From contig CAZXFH010000030.1 in NCBI GenBank assembly GCA_964640055.1, positions 1-39,581 on the forward strand: a DNA stretch of 39,581 nucleotides. Direction: 5' to 3'. Each line of letters begins with the position of its first letter. The stretch's first letter is position 1. This DNA is from CAZXFH01 sp964640055 (GTDB taxonomy: Bacteria; Fidelibacterota; UBA2242; JAFGTP01). This document shows, piece after piece, positions 18,104 through 27,100 of this stretch. The notes under the pieces were generated by a model, which saw only the letters and a list, made by a program, of their open reading frames with translations, was not told the DNA's origin and did no database searches. Position numbers and translations under genes: made by a program.

Positions 18104-18132
18104 TTGACTTTAATCAGCGCTAAACCTATTTT
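18104..18132 (+). promoter_or_regulatory. Candidate promoter of the rightward surface-protein operon
   Basis: TTGACT (18104-18109) and TATTTT (18127-18132) are separated by 17 bases, about 55 bases before the ATG at 18186. Together with the minus-strand candidate it would make the 267-base AT-rich gap a divergent promoter region. The prediction is by eye only. Confidence 0.38.
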
Positions 18133-18185
18133 TTTATTGTTGAGAAATAGGTAAGCATATCAGATCAAATATAGATGGGGTTCAT

Positions 18186-20336
18186 ATGAAGAGATTAATA
18201 CTTATCCTAGCGGTGGTATTTGCAGGGGGCAGCTCTCTTTCAGCTGCTGATTACACCTGGACGATTACTTATCCCTACTTGGCAGACAATGATCGCAAAC
18301 TAGCTTCTGGAGATACACTGGCAGTAACCAAAGTGGTCTTTGATGACGTTAAAACCACCAGCACCAACAGCTTACAAAGATTCTGGGCCCGGATTGTGAC
18401 CAATTACACCGGGACAGCTGCGAACAACTATCTGGAAGCGGTCCAGTTATGGTGGGATACCGATGGTGTGGACGGCTTGCAAACCGATAGTGATTCTTTA
18501 ATTGATGTTGTCTTAAAAGCTGAGATCCCCGTGCAATCAACGCCCACCCAGGAGGTCCGGTTCACTCTGGGAGGTGGTATTACTCTGGGAACCAGTGCCA
18601 CTTTTTACATTGCGCTGGAAATTGCCGACTGGTACACTGCCGCACGGGATGATCAGGAGGTTCCGGATGGCGCTGATGGTACCTGGTACGGGGTGACCAT
18701 TCAGAAATCTACCTCTGATCTGGCCGTATCTCCAGTCAATGAAACCTCCAATACCAATTGGGGCGGTGACCATAGTATCCACTTTACCATACAGGGGGTG
18801 GAATTACCCATAACCATTCGTAATCTGGATCCTTCAGTAGAGGAGGGGGCTGCGGCGTATGTGAATGAAAACATGTTTTTCCCCACCTTTAATCCCTTAA
18901 ATGGCACGGCCCAGAGTAAAGCCCAGCGGATTCATGAACTTTCTCTGACGGCCCGTGTCTATATTCCGAACAGTTTTATCGAGGACAGTTTACAACAGGC
19001 CTCCTTTCAGTTGGGCTGGAATAATACCGTGCTGAGCCTGGACACCATAATCCTAGGCAATATCTGGGATGATGCCGAGTTAACTCAAACCGATCCTAAT
19101 TTCGGGGCTATTTCCATTGATACAGTCAATACCAATTATTCATTGGTCAGCTTTAGCTGTCATGCCATTGGACAACCGGTGGGCATTAATGACAATTACC
19201 TGGCCACGCTTGACTTTGATGTAATCAAACCGGGAATCAGTCCTCTGTTTTTAAGAAATATTAATATATGGGATCAATGGGGGGTTCGTTATCATCATTA
19301 TCAAATCATTCAGAACAATCTGACCAACGATAACCTGGATACCACCCGGTACGATGCCTGGGCAAAATATATTCTGGGTGACTATACCGGCATTAATTCA
19401 GACAGTTTAAAAAGTGGGATCGGTGATTCCAAAGTGAACAGCCACGATATCACACTGTTTGGTGAATATCTGTTTCTGGGTAGTAATGCTGAAAATTGGT
19501 ATAACCGGTTTGATATTGGTGCGGAAGGCTTTCGTGATCCGGCGGGAATTGTCCAGTATGATGACACCACCAATTTTTATGATCTATTGATCATCGGTAC
19601 CAATTATTATCGCAACCAGAAAGGCGAGTTTTTACAAAAAACAGCGCCAGAGAATCCACTTGCGATCCAATTGGATATTTCTGAAGGGGAACAAATTGAA
19701 GCCCAATTGAACCTGGATAATGTATCTGACTTATTAGCCGCCCAAACTAAAATCCAATACAACCCTCGGGAATTACGATTTAAAGGGTATACAGCCGGTA
19801 ATTGGTTGAAAAAAAGTAATACCAGTCATTATATGGCTCGGGCACCCCTCAGCGAAAATAGGGGAATTGTGGATATGAATTTTCTATCTACGGATGAAAC
19901 TCTACAGGGGAGCGGTGATTTCATCGTGTTAAATTTTGAGAAACGGAAGCACAGCTATTCACCGCCGCAAATAATATATTTTGATCCGCGCAATAAAGCC
20001 GGTGAACCGCTTCAATACACCATCCAGCAGGAGGAGGTTGAAACTGTAGCTCGCACTTATACTACCCTTTATAATTATCCCAATCCCTTCAATCCCAGTA
20101 CTAATATTGTATTTATTATTTACCATAACAACGCGGGAGTTTATCAATTGGGCGTTTATGACCTTTTGGGTAATTTAGTTTATAAGCTTGGAGAAGCATA
20201 CTATCACCCCGGTCGTTACCAGTGCACCTGGGATGGTCGGAATACACAAGGCAAGCCGGTTGGTAGCGGCGTATATTTATTACGGCTATCAGGTGCCCGC
20301 GTGGAAAAAATATCTAAAATAATTTTAATTCGCTGA
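18186..20336 (+). CDS. Secreted cohesin/dockerin-like protein with T9SS sorting domain
   Basis: A 716-residue exported protein. It has a signal peptide (residues 1-21, ending SLSAAD) and an N-terminal beta domain of unknown family (about 22-215). A cohesin-like domain (about 235-385) begins LTARVYIPNSF. Two EF-hand/dockerin-like loops follow at about 405-475: GDSKVNSHDITLFGEYLF, then FDIG with YDDTTNFYDLLIIGTNY. A second cohesin-like domain is at about 495-620 (EGEQIEAQLNLDNVSDLLAA), and the sorting domain is at about 625-716 with YNYPNPFNPS and VYDLLGNLVYKLG. The first loop lacks two of the usual calcium ligands. Cohesin and dockerin modules are known to bind each other, so self- or cross-assembly with the 355-residue neighbour is possible. 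AGATGGGG upstream of the ATG supports the start. Confidence 0.8.
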   Translation: MKRLILILAVVFAGGSSLSAADYTWTITYPYLADNDRKLASGDTLAVTKVVFDDVKTTSTNSLQRFWARIVTNYTGTAANNYLEAVQLWWDTDGVDGLQTDSDSLIDVVLKAEIPVQSTPTQEVRFTLGGGITLGTSATFYIALEIADWYTAARDDQEVPDGADGTWYGVTIQKSTSDLAVSPVNETSNTNWGGDHSIHFTIQGVELPITIRNLDPSVEEGAAAYVNENMFFPTFNPLNGTAQSKAQRIHELSLTARVYIPNSFIEDSLQQASFQLGWNNTVLSLDTIILGNIWDDAELTQTDPNFGAISIDTVNTNYSLVSFSCHAIGQPVGINDNYLATLDFDVIKPGISPLFLRNINIWDQWGVRYHHYQIIQNNLTNDNLDTTRYDAWAKYILGDYTGINSDSLKSGIGDSKVNSHDITLFGEYLFLGSNAENWYNRFDIGAEGFRDPAGIVQYDDTTNFYDLLIIGTNYYRNQKGEFLQKTAPENPLAIQLDISEGEQIEAQLNLDNVSDLLAAQTKIQYNPRELRFKGYTAGNWLKKSNTSHYMARAPLSENRGIVDMNFLSTDETLQGSGDFIVLNFEKRKHSYSPPQIIYFDPRNKAGEPLQYTIQQEEVETVARTYTTLYNYPNPFNPSTNIVFIIYHNNAGVYQLGVYDLLGNLVYKLGEAYYHPGRYQCTWDGRNTQGKPVGSGVYLLRLSGARVEKISKIILIR

Positions 20337-20377
20337 GCAGACATTAACAGGAAGGAATTTGTTTCATCGCCCCAGTT

Positions 20378-21445
20378 ATGTATCCTATTAAGCTGTTGAA
20401 AACCGGTTTGGTCTTCATAATATTTTTTTATATTGTTTATGGCCAAAATTTTGAACTTTACTTACGGCCCTCAACAGAGGAAGTCGCCCCCCAGGATTCC
20501 CTGATCATCAATCTGGGGGTCAGTGAAGGTGATTCCATAAAATCAGTTTCCATGTATTTGGATTACGATGAGGATTTATTTGAATTTATCGCAGGTGAGA
20601 GCGGTGCTTTGTTCCAGAAAACCGCTTTTATTGATATCCATGGTGATACCTTGCAGAACAATGCGGTTGTCTATCTGTTTGGGACGCTTCTGGGCTCAGG
20701 TCGCTATACCTCTGCTCCGGGATCCTTTTTTCAACTGCAATTTGTGGCCCTCGACAGCGGCGAAGCCCTGTTTAAAGTGGATTCCCTATTAATTTACCAG
20801 GTTGATCTCAGCCGGTACAGGGTTCAGGAAGTGGACAGTTTGATTTCTATCGTAACGGCCGATACTTTTCCTCCCGATCCGATCAACGATTTCAAGGTCC
20901 AGGCCGGTTCGAAACAGTTGACCTTTGATTGGCGCAACCCCACGGATAAAGATTTTAAAGGGACGGTGATCTACCGCAGTCCGGATGGATTTTTGGATTC
21001 CATTTCACAAAATTTGTCCGTAGCCTACGATGGGTATGAATCAGGCTTTGTTGATCAGGGCTTAACCAACGGAAAAGTATATTATTACACCGCTTTCAGT
21101 TATGATGAAATTCCCAATTATTCGGCTCCGGTATATATCAAAGGGCAACCGCGCAGTGAATTTATTTATGCCTATCCCAATCCCTTCAATCCCAAGGAGC
21201 TCGCGGTGACCATTAAAACTGTCTTACCCCAAGACGATATCATTGATATGGTGATCTATGATGCGACCGGTGTCCATGTTGTTGACCTTTTAAATAAAGA
21301 GGAATTGGAAGGGACCGTGGCCCATTATTATCAGTGGGATGGCAGGGATAAGGCCGGTGACTTTGTCAGTAATGGGGTTTATTATCTGTTTCTTAAACGC
21401 AGTAATGGCAATAATAAATTGGAGAAAATCGCGGTATTAAGGTAA
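20378..21445 (+). CDS. Secreted cohesin-like/FN3 protein with T9SS sorting domain
   Basis: A 355-residue protein with signal peptide MYPIKLLKTGLVFIIFFYIVYG. A cohesin-like beta domain lies at about 25-165 (DSLIINLGVSEGDSIKSVSM, DYDEDLFEF, GSFFQLQFVALDSGEALFKV). One FN3-like domain is at about 170-258 (YYYTAFSYDEIPNYS), and the sorting domain is at about 262-355 with YAYPNPFNPKE and YQWDGRDKAGDFVSNGVYYL. It lies 41 bases after the cohesin/dockerin-like gene and 14 bases before the PorV-like gene, consistent with one operon. The nearest purine-rich site (about 20350-20356) is unusually far from the ATG, but no better in-frame start exists. The binding partner is unknown. Confidence 0.8.
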   Translation: MYPIKLLKTGLVFIIFFYIVYGQNFELYLRPSTEEVAPQDSLIINLGVSEGDSIKSVSMYLDYDEDLFEFIAGESGALFQKTAFIDIHGDTLQNNAVVYLFGTLLGSGRYTSAPGSFFQLQFVALDSGEALFKVDSLLIYQVDLSRYRVQEVDSLISIVTADTFPPDPINDFKVQAGSKQLTFDWRNPTDKDFKGTVIYRSPDGFLDSISQNLSVAYDGYESGFVDQGLTNGKVYYYTAFSYDEIPNYSAPVYIKGQPRSEFIYAYPNPFNPKELAVTIKTVLPQDDIIDMVIYDATGVHVVDLLNKEELEGTVAHYYQWDGRDKAGDFVSNGVYYLFLKRSNGNNKLEKIAVLR

Positions 21446-21459
21446 TATATAATTTACTT

Positions 21460-22620
21460 ATGCAAAGATTTATCACCAGAATTATCGGGATCAGTTTTCT
21501 GACAATATGTTTGCTCGCTAATCTTGCCGTTGCGCAGGTTGGTGGTCAACCGGGAACCTTTTTACTTTTACCCCAAAATGCCCGTTCGACCGGCATGGGA
21601 AATGTATCTATCGGTTTGGTAGAAGATGCTTCCTCGGTATTGATCAATCCCGGCATGCTGGGCCTGCTTTATGACATTCAGTTTAACATCACCCGGGCGC
21701 AATTACAGTTTGAACGTAACTTTTATAATCTCTCTTTGGCTTATCCGGCCGGGAATTTGGGTAATATCGGAGCCGGGTGGATCCAATTCAGTATTGATGA
21801 TATCATCGGCCGTGATCAACAGGGCTTCACCACCCACACCTTCTCAGATGTGCAAAGTGCCTTAGTGCTGGGCTATGGCAGGATATTCGGAGACCGATTT
21901 TCCTTAGGTCTCACCGGCAAGCTGTTGGATCACCGTTTGGCCGGCTATATGGCCAGAGGCGCCACTTTTGATCTGGGTACGGCAGCATATATTGGCAATG
22001 CCTTTACCCTGGGTGCTGTGATGCAAAATGTTACCTCTTCACTGAAGTGGAACACCAGTTCCGAATTAGAAGAGAAGCTGCCTTTGGTGATGGGCACCGG
22101 GATCTCCTATCTGGATGCCTTTGGTATTACCAATTTAGTTCTGGCGGCAGATATTAACATGGTCAACGGGGCATTGTCTGCCTATCGCACCGGAGCTGAG
22201 TATATATTTGCTGATATGGTGATTATTCGCACAGGATATTCCCAGGATGGAATTACTTTTGGCGGCGGAATTATGTACCGGGGCGCGAAACTAGATATCG
22301 CCTATTCATCCGAGCCTTTTGGCAATACCGGCCGTCTTCATTTTACCCTGAACTGGTTGATCAGTCCCGGGGGGACCGTGGTTGAAGCCGCACCGGCCAC
22401 ACCCCCGGTGAGTGAGCCTTCCCCCACTCCTGAAGAGCCTCAGGAAGAACCTGCTGGTGAAAGGCGGGTCGTTCTGATTGTAGAAGGACCTTTGAAGTAT
22501 GAGAAAGCCGAGGTTTTAAATACCAACGTGGCCAATAATACCATCACCGTTCGGTTGTTAGCCTTGCCGGATTCCGAACCGGTGACGCTGCGGCTGGATC
22601 AGGTGGAGTTTGTCAAATAA
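21460..22620 (+). CDS. PorV/PorQ-family outer-membrane beta-barrel protein with C-terminal extension
   Basis: A 386-residue protein with signal peptide (residues 1-26, ending NLAVAQ). The family opening NARSTGMGNVSIGLVEDASS and NPGMLGLL follow. Amphipathic strands run to about residue 310, and the barrel ends GRLHFTLNWLI, as in PorV/PorQ (UPF0164) proteins of the FadL-like fold. In T9SS, PorV shuttles proteins bearing the C-terminal sorting domain from the translocon to the attachment complex. Here the gene sits among three such cargo genes, which fits that role. Unusually, after the barrel there is a Pro/Glu-rich linker (about 312-335) and a roughly 50-residue beta-like tail (RRVVLIVEGPLKYEKAEV). 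The rest of the T9SS is not in the window. Confidence 0.85.
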   Translation: MQRFITRIIGISFLTICLLANLAVAQVGGQPGTFLLLPQNARSTGMGNVSIGLVEDASSVLINPGMLGLLYDIQFNITRAQLQFERNFYNLSLAYPAGNLGNIGAGWIQFSIDDIIGRDQQGFTTHTFSDVQSALVLGYGRIFGDRFSLGLTGKLLDHRLAGYMARGATFDLGTAAYIGNAFTLGAVMQNVTSSLKWNTSSELEEKLPLVMGTGISYLDAFGITNLVLAADINMVNGALSAYRTGAEYIFADMVIIRTGYSQDGITFGGGIMYRGAKLDIAYSSEPFGNTGRLHFTLNWLISPGGTVVEAAPATPPVSEPSPTPEEPQEEPAGERRVVLIVEGPLKYEKAEVLNTNVANNTITVRLLALPDSEPVTLRLDQVEFVK

Positions 22621-22640
22621 AGCAGAATTGATGTTTTAAT

Positions 22641-24158
22641 ATGCCGATCAAAAAAAACCAATCAATTTTTAAGTGTTCTGTTGTTGTGATTAGCTGTTTT
22701 CTATTGCTTTTACAGGAGTCCTTATTTTTATCAGCCCAGACTCGGCGCCGGAGAACAACCACATCCACAACCACAAAGCCTCGCCCCAGAGAACAAGCAG
22801 CGCCGGCTGAGAGTCAGCTGCAGCAACGCAATAAAGAATTATTGCGTGAGATCATCAAGTTAAAAGAGGAACGGGATTTTTATAAAAAGAAACTTTTAGA
22901 GTGGTCGGAGAGTCAGAAGCAGACACCGGCCAGGCCAGCGGAAGAGACGATTGATATCAGTAATGAGCCGCTGAAAACGCAGCCCCGACAGCCTATCATC
23001 ACGCGAACAGCTGCGCCGGAAACCGTCTATGTTCCATCCCAGGCGGAGCGGGATAGATCTCACGCGGATTCCCTGTTTCAGGTGGCCCTACGCTACCAAG
23101 GTATCCAGCAATACGACCAAGCTTTGCATACCTATGATTCTTTATTAAAAGTTCCCGGCTGTCAGGATGGCCACCGATTGGAACTGGGTAAATTGTTATA
23201 TAAACTGGGCGCGATCGAACGCAGTATTGATATTTTAGATCAAGTTGTCGATCAGGATAGTTTGACTGCAGTGGCCTCTTTTTACAAAGGGCGGGCTTAT
23301 CAGCAAAAAAGGGCCTGGCATTTGGCTGAGATCCATTTCTACCGCAGCCGGATAAAAGAAGGGTTTGATAATGGTTTTCAGGTCGGAAAAGCCTATTCTC
23401 TGATCCATCACCAGGAATATGACTCTGCCCAGGTAATCTTGGATTACTGTCTGAAACATTCGTCTGATCTGAGGGCTGAAATATGGATTGGAATCGGACA
23501 GATATGGGAACACCGCTCGGATACAAGCCGGGCGATTGAAAGTTATAAGCAAGCCATTGTTTATGATCCCGCCTACATGCAGGTTAACCATGCCCTGGGG
23601 AAATTGTTTGCCCAGACGGATCATTATCAGACCGCTTTGCCCTTTTTGGCTCTGGGGGCCCATTATGATCGCGGAAAGCGAAGCTATCATTATTTTTTGG
23701 GTAAAGCGCTCTACTATCAGCAGCGCTGGGAGCAAGCCATCAACCATTTTTTAAGGGCTCAAGTTGGTTCAGATAGAGCGCATTGGATTGCCAAGGCATA
23801 TTATTTGAAAGGACTGCGTTTGCACCAGCAAGGCCATTCGCATCAGGCCACAGAATGTTTTCGTAAAGCACGGAATCACTCGCCAGAGGCTGTCGTCTGG
23901 ATGCAGGCTGCCCTGGCTGATTTAAGCTGGATCTATGAACAGCAAACCCGTTATCTGGATGCGATTAAAACTTATACCCAGTTGATGCATTTGCATCCCG
24001 ATGACCCGCATACCGTTTTAAAATTAGGGATTCTATATTTCCAAAATGGCGAGCTGGATACCGCCAGACAACTGCTCCAAAAAGCTCACAGCTATCAACA
24101 GACTGAGACAGAAGCCCGTTATTGGTTAACTCAGGTAGCCAATAGTTATCGGATTTAA
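22641..24158 (+). CDS. Exported TPR-repeat protein with coiled coil
   Basis: A 505-residue protein. A signal or anchor segment (residues 11-33) is followed by a Thr/Arg-rich low-complexity stretch (about 35-50) and a charged coiled coil at about 55-90 (LLREIIKLKEERDFYKKKLL). After a linker, about nine TPR units fill 140-500. Examples are ALRYQGIQQYDQALHTYDSL, IGQIWEHRSDTSRAIESYKQ and LADLSWIYEQQTRYLDAIKT. TPR arrays scaffold protein complexes, and this one is probably periplasmic. It lies 20 bases after the PorV-like gene and 12 bases before the giant repeat gene. A role in assembling or handling that giant protein is a reasonable inference but not shown. The leftward arm also contains a TPR protein, so each arm has one. 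Confidence 0.82.
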   Translation: MPIKKNQSIFKCSVVVISCFLLLLQESLFLSAQTRRRRTTTSTTTKPRPREQAAPAESQLQQRNKELLREIIKLKEERDFYKKKLLEWSESQKQTPARPAEETIDISNEPLKTQPRQPIITRTAAPETVYVPSQAERDRSHADSLFQVALRYQGIQQYDQALHTYDSLLKVPGCQDGHRLELGKLLYKLGAIERSIDILDQVVDQDSLTAVASFYKGRAYQQKRAWHLAEIHFYRSRIKEGFDNGFQVGKAYSLIHHQEYDSAQVILDYCLKHSSDLRAEIWIGIGQIWEHRSDTSRAIESYKQAIVYDPAYMQVNHALGKLFAQTDHYQTALPFLALGAHYDRGKRSYHYFLGKALYYQQRWEQAINHFLRAQVGSDRAHWIAKAYYLKGLRLHQQGHSHQATECFRKARNHSPEAVVWMQAALADLSWIYEQQTRYLDAIKTYTQLMHLHPDDPHTVLKLGILYFQNGELDTARQLLQKAHSYQQTETEARYWLTQVANSYRI

Positions 24159-24170
24159 TTGATCAGCTGC

Positions 24171-27100
24171 ATGGATAAATTACGCCGGATAACTTTACTT
24201 TTCTTTGTTTTATGTGCTGGTTTAATGGCGCAAAACCAGCCCCCTTCCTTTACCACCACAGAAGTAACGGATTCGATTCTGACAGAAGATACTTTCTGGG
24301 GATATGATCTCAATGCCAATGATCCGGAGAATGACGTATTGAGTTTTTCCCTGGCGCCCGGTGCCCCTGATTCAATGACTATTCTAGATGATCTGGGTTG
24401 GATGCAGTGGACCCCCCGCAATGCAGATGTGGGTATCCATGCCATTACAGCTGTGGTATCGGACGGTGAATTGTCTGATAGTCTTACTTTCCAAGTACGA
24501 GTCAGGAACACCAATGATCCGCCCACAATTGTATCCACGCCCATCGGTTATGTTTACGAAGATGATGATTATTTATATCGGATTGTCGTAGATGACCCCG
24601 ATGTGGGTGATGAAATGGATTTTACCCTGAACACCAATCCGTCCGGACTGACCATCAGCAGTGTTACCGCCGATTCCGGCAAGATTGAGTGGCTACCGGA
24701 TAACAGTAATGTGGGTTGGCATGATGTACTGTTTACCGTGACCGATGACAGCGGCGCTACTGATCAGCAGGAATATTCTTTTGAAGTGCGCAATGTGCGG
24801 GGGGAATTCACCACCCTGGAACCGACAGCGCATATTAATGAAGATCAAACCTATAGTTATAATATTGAATCAGAAGATGAACAGCAGGGCAGTACGGTAT
24901 ATTCTTTTCTAACTCAGCCCGATTGGTTAAACCTCAATACCACCACTGGTGTGATTTCCGGAACGCCCCATAACGGTTACGTGGGCAACCATCCGGTCTC
25001 CCTGCTGGTTAATGATGGGCATGATGGTAAAGATACACTCGAATTTGATATTACCGTTAAAAATATTGCACCCCAAATTACAACCACCAATCCGATAACG
25101 TCCATCACAGAAGACAGTAATTATTCCTATGATTTTGATTCTGATGATGACGGGCAGGGTACGGTAACCTGGCAGGCAATCAACAGTTTACCGGAACCAC
25201 TCGCCCTTAGTGCCAGTACAGGTATTTTGAGTGGGACGCCCTTGAACAATGTGGTTGGCGTGCATTTATGCTCCTTATATGTTGATGATGGTAATAGTGG
25301 TCGGGATACCCTCACTTTCAATTTAACCATTCAGAATAATCCTCCGAATATTACAACCCAATTACTGAGTTCAGCCACTGAGGATGAAGCCTATGCTTTT
25401 AATTTGTCGGCTGATGATGAGCAATCGGGGAACACAGTCTACCGCTTTCTCAACGATGAATCTCTGGACTGGCTCAGCTTAACCGACTCGATCACCGGAA
25501 ATCTGGAAGGTTACCCGGATAACAGTGATGTCGGCGCCAATTCGGTGATCATTGAATGTGATGATGGTAACGGCGGCCGCGATACCGCAACCTTCAACTT
25601 ATCAGTTGCCAATACCCTCCCGGTTATTACCACTGATTATGATACCACGATTACTGAAGACACCCAATACAGTTATGATTTTAATAGTACGGACGACGGT
25701 CAGGGTACGGTGCTCTATGGGTATATTGCCAAACCCAGCTGGCTATCTCTTAATAGCAGCACGGGAAAATTATCCGGCACTCCTCTGAATGATGATGTTG
25801 AGAATGCCAGTGTCTCCATTTATGTTTCCGATGGGAACGGCGGCCGGGACACCACCAGTTATACCCTCTACATTAATAATCGTCCGCCGGTTATTACTTC
25901 CACGGCGCCGGATTCCACCGGGGAGGATGTCGCCTTTAGCTATGATATTGAAAGCGATGATGAAGGCCTCGGGGCGACTTATAGTTGGGTGACCAATCCG
26001 GGCTGGCTGACCCTGGTGGACACGTCCGGTATTATAAGCGGTACTCCTGATAATAGCGATGTTCCCGGAGGTTTGGTAGCGGTTCAGATCGATGATGGCC
26101 AGGGGGGTGTCACCGAAGAGGAGTTTTATCTGAATGTCGTCAATTTAGCGCCTGTTTTTTCAATCCCGGCAGATACAGCCATTGCTGAGGATTCCACTCT
26201 GACGATTAACATCGATACGGATGATGAAGGCGATCCATCGGTTACTTATACTCTGATTGATCCCCCAGACCATATGAGTATAACCGCCAGCAGCGGTGTA
26301 CTTTCCTTTACCCCGGATAATGCACAGGTAAATACATATACCATTCAGATCCAAGCTCAGGATAATCATCTGGGGCGGGATACCTTAGAGTTCAATATCA
26401 CGGTAAATAATTCGCCCCCGACCATTACCTCCACACCTACCACTACAACAGTCAACGAGGGTAATAGTTGGGAGTATGACATCGCATCTTTGGACGAGAA
26501 TGTGGGGAGTACCCGGTACAGTTTTGAAGGAACGCCGCCTGGCTGGTTGTCCCTTGATCCGGATTCCGGAATAGTATCTGGTGACGCTATTAATGATTAT
26601 GTGGATGACTGGAATGTAAGTGTCCGAGTGGACGATGGTAATGGCGGTTTTGACATTCAGAATTGGACCCTGACAGTCAATAATGTGGCACCTGAATTTG
26701 CTACTTTAGCAGTCGATAATGCGCGCGAAGATTCACTCTATCAATTTGATATTAATGCGGTAGATGAAGCCGACGCCGGTGTCAGTTTTACTTTTTCCGG
26801 TGACAGCCCCAGTTGGCTGTCGCTTAATACCAGCACCGGCCTGTTAAGCGGTACCCCTGATAATCTGGATGTGGGGGATACGACTTTCACAATTCAGCTC
26901 GATGATGGCAATGGTGGAACCGCCACCAAAAATTTTGATTTAACTGTGGTAAACAGTAAGCCCATTTTTACCACGACTGCCGATATTGAGGCGACTGAGG
27001 ATCAGAATTTAAACGTTGATTTAGAGACCAATGATGAAGGCAACGAGGGAACTGGCAGCAGTGGTTTTTCCCTGATTGACAATCCCCCGGATTGGCTGTC

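Noticed and set aside
22999..23747. Minus-strand open frames of 170-175 codons opposite the TPR gene
   Set aside because: They overlap each other and the well-supported TPR reading frame; their composition looks like antisense shadow.
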